Assembly (NCBI RefSeq): GCF_036345175.1
Contig: NZ_CP107780.1
Location: 2,170,001 to 2,234,000 of the forward strand
DNA from: Streptomyces sp. NBC_00576
Lineage (GTDB): Bacteria > Actinomycetota > Actinomycetes > Streptomycetales > Streptomycetaceae
Reading direction: 5' to 3'
DNA: 64,000 nt
This document shows, one piece after another, positions 42,605-51,903 of the stretch (the first letter of the stretch is position 1; every line of letters begins with the position of its first letter). The notes below the pieces were generated by a model. That model worked only from the letters and a program-made list of their open reading frames with translations. It was not told the origin of the DNA and searched no databases. The position numbers and the translations under genes were made by a program.

Positions 42605-42696
42605 CGACGGCTCCTGGTCACGCTCGGGTGTCTGCGCCGCCGGCTGCCGCACGCCAGTACGAGCAGTGTCGGGCACGTCCGCCGGGACGACCCCTC

Positions 42697-43815
42697 TCAA
42701 CGCCCGCCGGGCGCCTCGGGAAACCCAACCTCCGACGCCAGTTCCCGCGCCTCCGCAGCCCACCCCGCCAGAAAGGCCAGCACCAACCCCCGCTCCCGAT
42801 AAAGCTGTTCCGGAGACACCCGCTCCCCGCCCCCGTAACCGACCTGCTGTTCCTCGCTCGCGCGCGCGAGCATCAGCGCGGTGATCCAGTCGTACTTGAC
42901 CGCCGACGCACACACCCCCAGCCGTACGAGCCGCTCATCGCCCCGCCACCCGCCCTCGCGCAGCCCGTCCAGGTATGCCCCGTACACGGCCGACGCCAGT
43001 TCGGGCAGGCGGGCGGCGGGCAGGAACAGGTCGAAGAAGGTGTCCGGGATGTAGTTGCCGATGTCCTCGCCGAGCGCGCCGTCGCCGGTGAAGGACCAGT
43101 CGAACAGGGCGCTGTTGCGGCCGCTGGAGCGGACGTTGGCCGGCCAGTGGTCGAGGTGGCTGAGTGCTCTCGGCAACGACTCCATGATGCCCAGGAACCA
43201 TTCGCGGTCGTGGTGCAGTCGGACCATGTCCTTGCGCAGGCCCGGCGGGAAGTGGTCGCGGATCAGGGGCTGTTGCCAGGCCTCGTCGTCGTCCAGGAGT
43301 TCCTGGCCGAGCGTCTTGCCCCCTACGTACTCCCGCAGAAAGCCGCGGGACAGCCACGGCTGGTCCGCCGTCTCGCCCACCGCACCCTGGGCCGCGCCCA
43401 GCCGGCGGGCGTGTGCGGTGTGGCTCGGGATGCGCCACACCGTGGCGGGTCTGCCCCGTAGGGGCTCCAGCCACAGCGCGACATCGCCGTCCGCGCGTTC
43501 GACGCAGGCCAGCAGCCGGGGCGCGCGGATGCCGTACGGCTGCCAGAGCTGGGCCAGACCCGACTGGTACACGTGTGCCTCGCGGCGCCAGTAGTTCCAG
43601 TGTCGCGGGTCTTCGGAAGCCGCCCAGTGGGCCTCCGTCTCCTTGCGCCGGGTGAGGATCTTCAGAACCGCGTGATTCTCCCCGGCGCTCACGGTCCACA
43701 CGCCTGCCGTGACGCCGTTCTTGGGGTTGTGCGTGTTGGTCGCGTAGAACATCGGCCCGGTGAACGGGCCCAGGACCTCACGCGCTTCGGCTTCCGCGAA
43801 AGGGATCTCCGACAT
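42697..43815 (-). CDS. APH-family phosphotransferase
   Basis: A 372-residue protein with the kinase-like fold of aminoglycoside phosphotransferases. The catalytic loop is H-L-D-H-W-P-A-N (H-x-D-x-x-x-x-N) and the metal-binding motif follows in F-D-W-S-F-T. The N-terminal lobe has V-L-K-I-L as the likely Lys. Members phosphorylate sugars, antibiotics, choline or other small molecules, so the substrate is unknown. The ATG at 43815 gives a full-length product. It is divergent from the 43979 gene. Confidence 0.85.
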   Translation of the reverse strand: MSEIPFAEAEAREVLGPFTGPMFYATNTHNPKNGVTAGVWTVSAGENHAVLKILTRRKETEAHWAASEDPRHWNYWRREAHVYQSGLAQLWQPYGIRAPRLLACVERADGDVALWLEPLRGRPATVWRIPSHTAHARRLGAAQGAVGETADQPWLSRGFLREYVGGKTLGQELLDDDEAWQQPLIRDHFPPGLRKDMVRLHHDREWFLGIMESLPRALSHLDHWPANVRSSGRNSALFDWSFTGDGALGEDIGNYIPDTFFDLFLPAARLPELASAVYGAYLDGLREGGWRGDERLVRLGVCASAVKYDWITALMLARASEEQQVGYGGGERVSPEQLYRERGLVLAFLAGWAAEARELASEVGFPEAPGGR

Positions 43816-43978
43816 GGCCCCAGATTAGCGACCGCACGCCTGCTGACCGTCTGTCCTGGCGAGCCCAGCATCCTGAAGCCCTGACGCCGCCAATCACCCG
43901 TTTGCCCCGGTTCGACCCTGGTAGAAGACTGGCCCTGTCAGAAGCTTTCGGATGTACGCGCGGCTTCAGGGAGGCGTC

Positions 43979-44590
43979 ATGTTCGTACGCGCGATGTACG
44001 CGACCGGTGATCCGGCAAACATCGACACGGCCATCGAGGGGCTCAACACCAATGGCAGGGAATTGATCGCGCAGCAGCCAGGATTCCGCGGTTTCGGGAT
44101 CTTCGTGGACCGCGAACTCGGAAAGCTGCTGGCGGCCAGTTGGTGGGAGACGGAGGAGGACCGGAGGAACAGCGACGAGGTGTTGCGCGAGCGGCGGGCG
44201 GCACTCCTGGAGCGGTTCGCGGCAACGACAACGATCGACAATTACGAAGCGGTGGTCTTCCACCCGGTCCGACAGCCGAAGGCGGGAGCGGGACTGCGGA
44301 TCACCAGGGTGGAGTTCGACCCCTCGGACGCGGATCTGTTCGCCGAGACATTCCGGGCGACGGTGATCCCCAAGCTGGAAACGCTCCAGGGACTGGCCAG
44401 GGCGTCCCTGCTCATCGACCGGGACCGGGGACGCGGGCTGGTCGCCACCGTGTTCACCGACCGTGACTCCCTTGCCGCGTCCCGCGCAGGCCAGGCGGCA
44501 GCCCGGCATGAGGGCGCCGCCAAGGCCCATGTCACCGTGACCGGGCTGGAGGAGTTCGAGGTCGTCTTCTCCGAGGTGCGGAGCGGGTGA
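43979..44590 (+). CDS. Two-domain ABM/dimeric alpha-beta barrel protein
   Basis: A 203-residue soluble protein. Two copies of a ferredoxin-like half-barrel can be seen, roughly residues 1-90 (with G-F-R-G-F-G-I-F-V-D, A-A-S-W-W-E-T) and 105-200 (R-I-T-R-V-E-F-D, L-L-I-D-R-D). This is the antibiotic biosynthesis monooxygenase (ABM) type fold, used by heme oxygenases, monooxygenases and small-molecule binders. GGAGG lies before the ATG at 43979. No catalytic residues can be named. Confidence 0.7.
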   Translation: MFVRAMYATGDPANIDTAIEGLNTNGRELIAQQPGFRGFGIFVDRELGKLLAASWWETEEDRRNSDEVLRERRAALLERFAATTTIDNYEAVVFHPVRQPKAGAGLRITRVEFDPSDADLFAETFRATVIPKLETLQGLARASLLIDRDRGRGLVATVFTDRDSLAASRAGQAAARHEGAAKAHVTVTGLEEFEVVFSEVRSG

Positions 44591-44605
44591 AGCGAGCGGG
44601 TGGGG

Positions 44606-46042
44606 TCACAGGGCCTTGATTCCCGGCGCTTCCTCAGCGCCGACCGCCTCCTCCGCCTCCTCCGTCACCTGCCGCCCCCGCATCCACACGTACACCGGAA
44701 TCCCCGCGAACAGGAACAGCACCCCCTGATACACCGCCGCGTACCCCGCGCCCGCGATCAGCCAGAAGGAGAAGGCGAAGGAGAGGGCGGCGACGATCAG
44801 GTCGCGGATCAGGCCGGCCGGGCGGACGGCGTCGCGCGTGCCCTTGGCCAGCCAGTACAGCTGGGCCGCCGCCGAGAGGAGGTACGGGACGCAGCCCGTG
44901 AACGTCGTGATCAGGACGAGGACGCGGAACGTGGTGTCCGGGCCCGCCGTGTAGTTGAACGCGATAAGGATCGTGCCGAGGACCGCGCAGGCCCAGACGC
45001 CGAAGCCGGGCACCCCGCCCTTGCCGACCTTCGCGAACGGTGCCGGGAAGAGACCGTCCCGGGCCGCCGCGTACGGCATCTGCGCGGCCAGGAGAATCCA
45101 GCCGTTCAGGCAGCCGACGATCGACGCCACAGCCACCAGCGCGATGGCCGTGCCGCCCCAGCTGCCGCCGGTGATCGCGTTCACCGCGTCGGCGAAGGGG
45201 GCGCCGGAGTTCACCAGCTTGTCGTGCGGGACCAGGCCGAAGACGGCGACGATGCCGAGGATGTAGACGAGGGCCGAGCCGAGCGTGCCCAGGACGCTCG
45301 CACGGCCCACGTTGCGCTCGGGGTCCTCGACCTCGCCCGCGCTGACAGCCGCCGACTCGACGCCGAGGAAGCTGTAGAGGAGCAGCGCGGCGGAGGCGGC
45401 CAGGGCGCCGGGGACGCTGTCGCCCGACGCGTTGAAGGCGCCGAAGTTGTCGGTGTCGATGAAGAACAGGCCGACCGTGGCGACCACCAGCAGCGGTACG
45501 AACTTCAGGATCGTCGACACGATCTGTACGCCGCCCACCCACCGGGTGCCCGCGAAGTTCGCGGCGGCCGGCAGCCAGAGCGCCAGTATCGCGACCAGCG
45601 CTCCCAGGGCGTGGTTGTCGTTCAGGGGGATCAGTACGTCGACGTAGCCGACCACCGCCACCGCCAGGGCGGCGATGCTGACCCAGGTCATCGTCCAGTA
45701 CGACCACGCCGACAGGAAGCCCGCGAAGGGGCCGAACGCGTCGCGCGGGTACACGTACAGGCCGCCGGTGACAGGGCTGCGGCGGGCCAGTTTGCCGAAG
45801 AGCAGGGCGAGCAGTACCGCGCCTATCGACAGGACCAGGAAGGCGAGCAGGCTGATCGAGCCGTACGGGGCGACCGTGGCGGGCAGGACGAAGATGCCGC
45901 CGCCGATGATGTTGCCCATGACGAGCGCGGTGGCGGCGGCCAGGCCGAAGGTGCGGCGGCGGGGCGAGGGGTCGTTCGAAGCGGCCGGCGCGGTGGGATT
46001 CAGCTCCGGCTCGTCGGCCTCGGTGGTGCTGGGGGCAGTCAT
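44606..46042 (-). CDS. APC-family amino acid permease
   Basis: A 478-residue membrane transporter of the amino acid-polyamine-organocation superfamily. The N-terminal M-G-N-I-I-G-G-G-I-F is the signature of helix 1, followed by about twelve helices; other typical segments are F-A-G-T-R-W-V-G and E-V-E-D-P-E-R-N. It should take up or exchange amino acids or related amines. The ATG at 46042 has a GGAAG site; longer starts up to 46174 have no such site. It is divergent from the homocysteine methyltransferase gene, with a palindrome between them, which suggests an S-methylmethionine or similar sulfur amino acid as substrate (inference). Confidence 0.9.
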   Translation of the reverse strand: MTAPSTTEADEPELNPTAPAASNDPSPRRRTFGLAAATALVMGNIIGGGIFVLPATVAPYGSISLLAFLVLSIGAVLLALLFGKLARRSPVTGGLYVYPRDAFGPFAGFLSAWSYWTMTWVSIAALAVAVVGYVDVLIPLNDNHALGALVAILALWLPAAANFAGTRWVGGVQIVSTILKFVPLLVVATVGLFFIDTDNFGAFNASGDSVPGALAASAALLLYSFLGVESAAVSAGEVEDPERNVGRASVLGTLGSALVYILGIVAVFGLVPHDKLVNSGAPFADAVNAITGGSWGGTAIALVAVASIVGCLNGWILLAAQMPYAAARDGLFPAPFAKVGKGGVPGFGVWACAVLGTILIAFNYTAGPDTTFRVLVLITTFTGCVPYLLSAAAQLYWLAKGTRDAVRPAGLIRDLIVAALSFAFSFWLIAGAGYAAVYQGVLFLFAGIPVYVWMRGRQVTEEAEEAVGAEEAPGIKAL

Positions 46043-46149
46043 GACACTTCCGGTCGACGGGGACGGACGGGGAAGGGTGCGGCAAAACCTGCGAGAAAAA
46101 GCGGGAAAGAGCGAGAAAGCGTGGGGAGGGCGCGATCGTAACTCGCCAT

Positions 46150-46162
46150 CCCACATTGTGGG
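46150..46162. promoter_or_regulatory. Palindrome between the permease and mmuM
   Basis: CCCACATTGTGGG is a 13-base palindrome with a single central base, lying 108 bases from the permease ATG and 62 bases before the mmuM ATG. It may be a shared operator for the divergent pair. Confidence 0.5.
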
Positions 46163-46223
46163 CCATCTGTTCATGTGCTGGACACATACGGCCGTCGGGT
46201 CCGCCGTCGACTAGCGTCGAGGC

Positions 46224-47162
46224 ATGACCAGCGAGACCAGCGAAGCCTCCCGCGCCTCCTCTGCCGACTCCTTCTCCGCCGCCCTGGCCTCGGGCGCGCC
46301 CCTCGTCCTCGACGGTGGCATGTCCAACCAACTGGGGTCCGCCGGGCACGATCTGAGCGACGAGTTGTGGTCGGCTCGGCTGCTCGTCGAGCAGCCCGAG
46401 GCGATCGTCGACGCGCACCTCGCCTACTACGAGGCGGGCGCGGACGTCGCGATCACCTCCAGCTACCAGGCCACCTTCGAGGGGTTCGCCAAGCGTGGCG
46501 TCGGCCGGGAGCGTGCCGCCGAGTTGCTCGGGCTCAGCGTGGAGTTGGCCCGCGAGGCCGCGCGCCGGGCGGAAACGGAGCGGCCGTTGTGGGTGGCGGC
46601 GTCCGTCGGGCCGTACGGGGCGATGCTCGCGGACGGGTCCGAGTACCGGGGGCGGTACGGGCTGAGCGTGGCCGAGTTGGAGCGTTTCCACCGGCCGCGG
46701 GTGGAGGTGCTGGCCGCCGCCGGGCCCGATGTGCTGGCCCTGGAGACGGTTCCGGACGCCGACGAGGCCGAGGCCCTGCTGCGCGCGGTGCGTGGGCTCG
46801 GGGTGCCGGTGTGGCTGTCGTACAGCGTGGCCGGGGAGAAGACGCGGGCCGGGCAGCCGTTGGCGGAGGCGTTCGCGTTGGCCGGCGAGGCGGACGAGGT
46901 CGTCGCGGTCGGCGTGAACTGCTGTGTGCCCGAGGATGTGGACGGCGCGGTGGAGCTGGCGGCTCGGGTGACCGGGAAGCCGGTCGTGGTCTATCCGAAC
47001 AGCGGTGAGGTCTGGGACGCCGACGCCCGTGCCTGGCGCGGCAGTTCGACCTTCGCCGCCGGTCAGGTGACGGGCTGGCGGGACGCGGGGGCGCGGTTGA
47101 TCGGCGGGTGCTGCCGGGTGGGTCCGCAGGCGATCACGGCGATCGCCGACACGTTGCGGTGA
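46224..47162 (+). CDS. mmuM: Homocysteine S-methyltransferase
   Basis: A 312-residue zinc enzyme that makes methionine from homocysteine using S-methylmethionine or SAM as methyl donor. The substrate and zinc motifs are present: L-D-G-G-M near the N-terminus, G-V-N-C-C (Cys233) and I-G-G-C-C-R (Cys296, Cys297). The length fits the MmuM/Sam4 type. It lies divergent to an amino acid permease, a common pairing (mmuP-mmuM). About 20 residues of variable N-terminus precede the conserved barrel; a later start is possible but the ATG at 46224 is the first. Confidence 0.93.
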   Translation: MTSETSEASRASSADSFSAALASGAPLVLDGGMSNQLGSAGHDLSDELWSARLLVEQPEAIVDAHLAYYEAGADVAITSSYQATFEGFAKRGVGRERAAELLGLSVELAREAARRAETERPLWVAASVGPYGAMLADGSEYRGRYGLSVAELERFHRPRVEVLAAAGPDVLALETVPDADEAEALLRAVRGLGVPVWLSYSVAGEKTRAGQPLAEAFALAGEADEVVAVGVNCCVPEDVDGAVELAARVTGKPVVVYPNSGEVWDADARAWRGSSTFAAGQVTGWRDAGARLIGGCCRVGPQAITAIADTLR

Positions 47163-47252
47163 CCGCGTACGCGCTGTAGTGAAAGTTTCGGCTTCGGGGC
47201 CCGCGTTCTGCGGCTCCCGTCCGTTCGCGTCCGCTGTTAGCCTCCGGACGGG

Positions 47253-47265
47253 AACCGGTTGCTGA
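47253..47265 (+). promoter_or_regulatory. LacI-type operator ahead of the LacI gene
   Basis: AACCGGTTGCTGA begins with the perfect palindrome AACCGGTT, 43 bases before the ATG at 47308. The same 13 bases occur at 63622-63634 inside a larger palindrome ahead of the pectin operon. The site supports autoregulation and a shared regulon. Confidence 0.65.
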
Positions 47266-47307
47266 CGTGTTGCTGCCGTACCTCCCACGAGAGGGGCGGC
47301 ACCCAGC

Positions 47308-48381
47308 ATGACGAGGAAGAGCAGCACCGGGGACAGCCCGACGCGCAGCACCATCCGCGACGTGGCGGCCCGGGCGGGGGTGTCCGCGTCCACCGTGTCC
47401 CGGGTGCTCGGCGGCGACTACCCGGTGAGCGCCGCGACCCGCACCAGCGTCATGCGGGCCGTCCGTGAGCTGGACTACGTCGCCGACGCGCGTGCCAAGG
47501 CGGTCGCCGGTGTCGGGACGCCCACGCTCGCTTTCGTGCTCGACGACATCACCGGCCCCTCCTTCGCGCTGATGGCGCACGGCGTGGAGCGCGAGGCGGC
47601 CCGGCTGGGCCATCTCTGCCTGGTGTGCAGCACGGACGGCGACGCCGGGCACGAGCTGGAGTTCGTCGAGATGATGCGCGCCCAGCGTGCCGCCGCCGTG
47701 ATCCTGGTCGGCGGCACCGCCGACACCCCCGAGTACCGCGCCCGCACGGCCCGCATCGCCGATTCCCTGGCCTCCGTCGGCTCCCGCCTGGTGCTGTGCG
47801 GGCGGCCTCCGCTGGATCCCGGTACGCCGGTCACGGTCATCGAGTACGACAACGAGGGCGGCGCCTACGCCCTGTGCGCGCACGTCCTCGCCCAGGGCCA
47901 TCAGCGCGTCCTCTTCCTCGGCGGTCGCCCCGATCACACCACCGCCCAGGGCCGCGAACGCGGCTACACCGCCGCCCACCGTGCACGCGGCCTGGCGCCG
48001 GACCCGGCGCTGCTTCTGCACGGCGACTTCACCCGGGACTCGGGCCACCGTCTGGTGCGCCAAGCTCTGTCCCAGGGGCTGGAGTTCACGGCCGTGATGG
48101 CCGCCACCGACATGGTCGCCGCCGGTGCGCTGACCGCCCTCCACGAGGCCGGCCTGTCCGTACCCGGCGATGTCTCACTCGCCGGGTACGACGACATCCC
48201 GTTCGCCCGCGACCTGCACCCGGCGCTCACCACGGTCCACGTCCCGTACGAGGAACTGGGCCGCCTCGCAGTCCGCACCGCCCTCGGCCGTACGCCGGAA
48301 GACCCGGACGAGCATCTGCTGCTGGGCACACATGTCGTCGTACGGAACTCGTTGGCGCCGGTGGCGACGGCTCACCGCTGA
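47308..48381 (+). CDS. LacI-family transcriptional repressor
   Basis: A 357-residue regulator. Residues 15-65 form the LacI helix-turn-helix with hinge (T-I-R-D-V-A-A-R-A-G-V-S-A-S-T-V-S-R-V-L). The periplasmic-binding-like domain follows, with F-V-L-D-D-I, V-I-L-V-G-G, M-A-A-T-D-M-V-A-A-G and L-A-G-Y-D-D-I-P. It should bind a sugar or nucleoside effector. A GAGAGG site precedes the ATG at 47308. The AACCGGTT palindrome just upstream, and its double in the pectin promoter, suggests that this protein (or a close paralogue) controls pectin genes. It is convergent with the 48398 gene at 16 bases. Confidence 0.93.
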   Translation: MTRKSSTGDSPTRSTIRDVAARAGVSASTVSRVLGGDYPVSAATRTSVMRAVRELDYVADARAKAVAGVGTPTLAFVLDDITGPSFALMAHGVEREAARLGHLCLVCSTDGDAGHELEFVEMMRAQRAAAVILVGGTADTPEYRARTARIADSLASVGSRLVLCGRPPLDPGTPVTVIEYDNEGGAYALCAHVLAQGHQRVLFLGGRPDHTTAQGRERGYTAAHRARGLAPDPALLLHGDFTRDSGHRLVRQALSQGLEFTAVMAATDMVAAGALTALHEAGLSVPGDVSLAGYDDIPFARDLHPALTTVHVPYEELGRLAVRTALGRTPEDPDEHLLLGTHVVVRNSLAPVATAHR

Positions 48382-48397
48382 ACCACTGCCGCCCTTG

Positions 48398-51106
48398 TCA
48401 CAGCCGGGCGTAGGCCCGCACATCCGCGTCCGCGTCCCCCGCCACCGAGGCAAGGGCATCGGTGACCCCCGGCCGCCCGTCATGGCGGCGCAGCGCCCGG
48501 ACGGCCGCCTTGCGGACGTCGGCGAACGTGTCGGACAGCGCCTCCGTCAGGGCGGGAATCGCCACGCCCGGTGCGGCGGCACCCAGTGCCGTCGCCGCGC
48601 CCGAACGGACCTGCCAGGCGGGGTCGGTCAGCGCGGCGGCAGCCGCCATGTCCAGGGGCGGTGGGCAGCCGGTGGTCGCGAGGCCGGTGAGCGCGGCGGC
48701 CCTGACCAGGGCGTCCGTGTCGGCGAGGAGGGCCTTGAGGTCGTCCGGGGTGCCGACGGTGCCAAGGCCCTGGGCGGCGGCGACCCGTACCTCGCGGGAG
48801 GCGTCGGCGGCGGCGCGGGCCAGTTCGGGGACCGCGTCCACCGACACCAGGGCCCGGACCGTCTGGATGCGCACCCCGAGGTCGGGGTCGGCGAGGGTGC
48901 GGGCGTACAGGGCGGCGGAGCCCAGGCGCAGGGCGCGCAGAACGTCGAGCGCGGCGGCCCGTACGCCCTCCCGGCCGGGGTCGTCCAGGGCCAGTGCGGC
49001 GATCAGGGCGTCGCGCAGCGCGTCCTCGGGCGGCAGTACCTCGACCAGTTCGCGCAGGGAGGCCGCCGCTGCCTCGCGTACGCCCGGGTCCGGGTCGCCG
49101 AGTGCGGTGGCCAGGGCCGGGCCGGTGCCGTCGGGGGTGGTTTCGGTGAGCGTGGCGACGGCGGTGCGGCGTACGGCCGGGTCGGGGTCGGTGAGGTAGG
49201 GGCGCAGTTCCAGCAGGCCGGGCTGGTCCTCGGCCAGGGCGAGGAGTTCGAGGATGCGCGGGGAGGGCGCAGTCGCCGTGGGCAGGACCGTGCGGGTCTT
49301 CACTGTGCCGGAGCCGACCGGGGCGACCTCGCGCGGGCCGGCGGTGGCGACCTGTTCGGGGTGGACCTCGCCGAGGACGTTCACGGCGCCGCCCGTCGGG
49401 TCGAATCCCTCGACCGGGACCAGGTAGGGCGCCACCGGTCGGGTCAGGAACTCCATCGAACCGTCCGCCGCCTTACGGACGTTGAGGTGCACCAGCCAGT
49501 CCGTGTCGTCGCGCTGCGGAATGTCGGTGCGCTCGTGGTAGAGGCCCCAGCGGCTCTCCGTACGCGCCAGTGACGACCGGGCGGCCAACTCTGCGCAGTC
49601 CCGGATGAAGTCGACCTCGGCGCAGCGCATCAACTCGTGCGGGGTCTGGCCGCCCATGCCGGCGATCTCGTCGCGCATCCGCTCGAACGCCTCGACGGCC
49701 AGGGAGAGTCGGGCGCCGCTCTTGGGCGGGGCGACGTAGTCGTTGACGAAGCGGCGCAGCTTGTACTCGACCTGCGGTTGCGGGGGCCCGTCGGGGTTGC
49801 GCAGCGGACGGTAGATCAGCTCGTGCGCCTCGCGAAGCTGGTCGGGCGGCAACTCGCCTTCGTAGGCGCGGTGTTCGGTGGCCGCGTCGGCGCCCGCGAG
49901 GTCGCCGAAGACGAAGGCGCCGATCATGTAGTTGTGCGGGACGCAGGCCAGGTCGCCGGCCGCGTACAGGCCGGGGACGGTGGTGCGGGCGTGCTCGTCG
50001 ACCCAGACTCCGGACGCCGAGTGGCCGCCGCACAGGCCGATTTCGGAGATGTGCATCTCGATGTCGTGGGTGCGGTAGTCGTGGCCGCGGTTGGCGTGGA
50101 AGGTGCCGCGGGTCGGCCGTTCCGTGGAGTGCAGGATGTCTTCCAGAGCGGTTACGGACTCCTCCGGGAGGTGGCTGAGCTTGAGGTAGACGGGGCCCCG
50201 TTCGCTCGCCACCTCCGCCGCGAACTCGGCCATCATCTGGCCCGACCAGTAGTCGGAGTCGACGAAGCGTTCGCCGTGCCGGTTGACCTGGTAGCCGCCG
50301 AAGGGGTTGGCGACGTAGGCGCAGGCCGGGCCGTTGTAGTCCTTGATCAGGGGGTTGATCTGGAAGCACTCGATGCCGCTGAGTTCGGCGCCCGCGTGGT
50401 ACGCCATCGCGTAGCCGTCGCCCGCGTTGGTGGGGTTCTCGTATGTGCCGTACAGATAGCCGGAGGCGGGCAGGCCGAGGCGGCCGCAGGCGCCGGTCGC
50501 CAGGATCACCGCCCCCGCCCTTACGGTGACGAACCGTCCGGTGCGGGTGTCGAAACCGGCGGCGCCGACCGCTCTGCCGCCGGCGGTGAGGACCCGGACC
50601 GGCATCACTCGGTTCTCGATGCGGATGCGTTCGCGCATCTCGCGGCGGCGGAGTTGCCGGTAGAGGACCTTCTTGACGTCCTTGCCCTCGGGCATCGGCA
50701 GCACATAGGAGCCGGAGCGGTGGACCTGGCGGACCGCGTACTCGCCGTGCTCGTCCTTCTCGAACTTCACGCCGTAGGACTCCAGGCGCTGCACCATCGC
50801 GAAGCCGCGGGTGGCGGTCTGGCGGACGGTGGCCTGGTTGACGATGCCGTCGTTGGCGCGGGTGATCTCGGCGACGTAGTCGTCGGGTTCGGCCCGGCCG
50901 GGGACGACGGCGTTGTTGACGCCGTCCATGCCCATGGCGAGGGCGCCGGAGTGGCGGACGTGGGCCTTCTCCAGGAGCAGGACGTTCGCGCCGTGCTCTG
51001 CGGCGGTCAGCGCGGCCATGGTGCCGGCGGTGCCGCCGCCGATGACCAGGACGTCGCAGGTCAGCTCGTCGGCGTCGTGGAGGGCGGGGATCTCGGTGCG
51101 GTCCAT
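48398..51106 (-). CDS. Fumarate/APS-reductase-like flavoprotein fused to a HEAT-repeat tail
   Basis: A 902-residue protein. The N-terminal part (about 1-610) is a flavoprotein of the fumarate reductase/succinate dehydrogenase/adenylylsulfate reductase type: V-I-G-G-G-T-A-G for FAD, H-S-G-A-L-A-M-G, A-G-A-V-I-L-A-T-G and the late G-L-Y-A-A-G-D-L. The rest (about 620-902) is made of about eight or nine HEAT-type repeats (for example D-P-A-V-R-R-T-A-V-A-T-L, D-A-L-V-R-A-A-A-L). The ATG at 51106 fits the FAD motif; earlier frame is low-value. The upstream small ferredoxin would be its electron partner. The substrate is unknown; the ABC importer in the operon suggests an imported oxyanion or sulfonate-type compound. 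It is the last gene of the unit. Confidence 0.88.
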   Translation of the reverse strand: MDRTEIPALHDADELTCDVLVIGGGTAGTMAALTAAEHGANVLLLEKAHVRHSGALAMGMDGVNNAVVPGRAEPDDYVAEITRANDGIVNQATVRQTATRGFAMVQRLESYGVKFEKDEHGEYAVRQVHRSGSYVLPMPEGKDVKKVLYRQLRRREMRERIRIENRVMPVRVLTAGGRAVGAAGFDTRTGRFVTVRAGAVILATGACGRLGLPASGYLYGTYENPTNAGDGYAMAYHAGAELSGIECFQINPLIKDYNGPACAYVANPFGGYQVNRHGERFVDSDYWSGQMMAEFAAEVASERGPVYLKLSHLPEESVTALEDILHSTERPTRGTFHANRGHDYRTHDIEMHISEIGLCGGHSASGVWVDEHARTTVPGLYAAGDLACVPHNYMIGAFVFGDLAGADAATEHRAYEGELPPDQLREAHELIYRPLRNPDGPPQPQVEYKLRRFVNDYVAPPKSGARLSLAVEAFERMRDEIAGMGGQTPHELMRCAEVDFIRDCAELAARSSLARTESRWGLYHERTDIPQRDDTDWLVHLNVRKAADGSMEFLTRPVAPYLVPVEGFDPTGGAVNVLGEVHPEQVATAGPREVAPVGSGTVKTRTVLPTATAPSPRILELLALAEDQPGLLELRPYLTDPDPAVRRTAVATLTETTPDGTGPALATALGDPDPGVREAAAASLRELVEVLPPEDALRDALIAALALDDPGREGVRAAALDVLRALRLGSAALYARTLADPDLGVRIQTVRALVSVDAVPELARAAADASREVRVAAAQGLGTVGTPDDLKALLADTDALVRAAALTGLATTGCPPPLDMAAAAALTDPAWQVRSGAATALGAAAPGVAIPALTEALSDTFADVRKAAVRALRRHDGRPGVTDALASVAGDADADVRAYARL

Positions 51107-51120
51107 GGGGGTGGTGCCTC

Positions 51121-51903
51121 TCAAATGCCGTGGGAAGCGGTGCCGAGGGAAGCGAGGATCTCGCGGCGCAGGGCGACCGTCGTGGGCTCGCCGTGGGCCG
51201 TGCGCTCGCGCGGCCGAGGGACGTCCAGTACCTGGCCGGTGCCGAGGAGGGCGACGCGGTCGCCGAGGAACACCGCCTCGTCGACGTCGTGGGTGACGAA
51301 GACGACCGTCGCGCGGGTCCCGTTCAGGACGTCGACCAGCAGGTTCTGCATCCCGGCCCGGGTCTGCGCGTCCAGCGCCCCGAACGGTTCGTCCATCAGC
51401 ACGGCGCGCGGGCGGCCGGCCAGGGCGCGGGCCAGCTGTACGCGCTGGCGCTGGCCGCCGGACATACGGTGCGGTAGCTGCTCCTCCCGGCCGGCCAGGC
51501 CGACCTGGGTCAGCCACTCCGTTGCCTGGGCTCGGCGTTCGGCGCGCGGCAACCCCCGTATGGCGAGCGGGAGTTCGACGTTGCGGCGGGCGTTGCGCCA
51601 GGGCAGCAGGCCGTCTTCCTGGAAGACCAGTGCCCGGTCGGCCTCCGGCCGGGTGATCGGCCGGTCGTCCTGGCTGACGTGTCCGTCGAGCGCGGGCAGC
51701 AGCCCGGCCAGGGTCCGCAGCAGCGTCGACTTCCCGCAGCCGGACGGGCCCACGACGGTGAGGAGTTCGCCGGGGGCGATGTCGAGGTCGAGGCCGCTGA
51801 GCACCGGCAGTCCCGGGCGCCCGATGGTCGCGTCCGACAGCCGCAGCCGTACGCCCTTGGGGGCCTCGGTCTCCACCGTCGACGTGCTGACCTGGGTCGT
51901 CAT
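51121..51903 (-). CDS. NitT/TauT-type ABC importer ATPase
   Basis: A 260-residue ATPase with Walker A G-P-S-G-C-G-K-S-T, Q loop F-Q-E-D-G-L-L-P-W, signature M-S-G-G-Q-R-Q-R, Walker B V-L-M-D-E-P-F and H loop F-V-T-H-D. The E-D-G-L-L-P-W-R-N segment and the size are typical of nitrate/taurine/aliphatic sulfonate importers. The ATG at 51903 overlaps the permease stop in ATGA, and the flavoprotein gene starts 14 bases after its stop. The clear operon position indicates the substrate is used by the flavoprotein. Confidence 0.93.
   Translation of the reverse strand: MTTQVSTSTVETEAPKGVRLRLSDATIGRPGLPVLSGLDLDIAPGELLTVVGPSGCGKSTLLRTLAGLLPALDGHVSQDDRPITRPEADRALVFQEDGLLPWRNARRNVELPLAIRGLPRAERRAQATEWLTQVGLAGREEQLPHRMSGGQRQRVQLARALAGRPRAVLMDEPFGALDAQTRAGMQNLLVDVLNGTRATVVFVTHDVDEAVFLGDRVALLGTGQVLDVPRPRERTAHGEPTTVALRREILASLGTASHGI

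Noticed and set aside
44634..47393. 919-codon leftward frame spanning the permease and mmuM
   Set aside because: Pro/Arg-rich without domains, and it runs through two recognised genes; a frame shadow.
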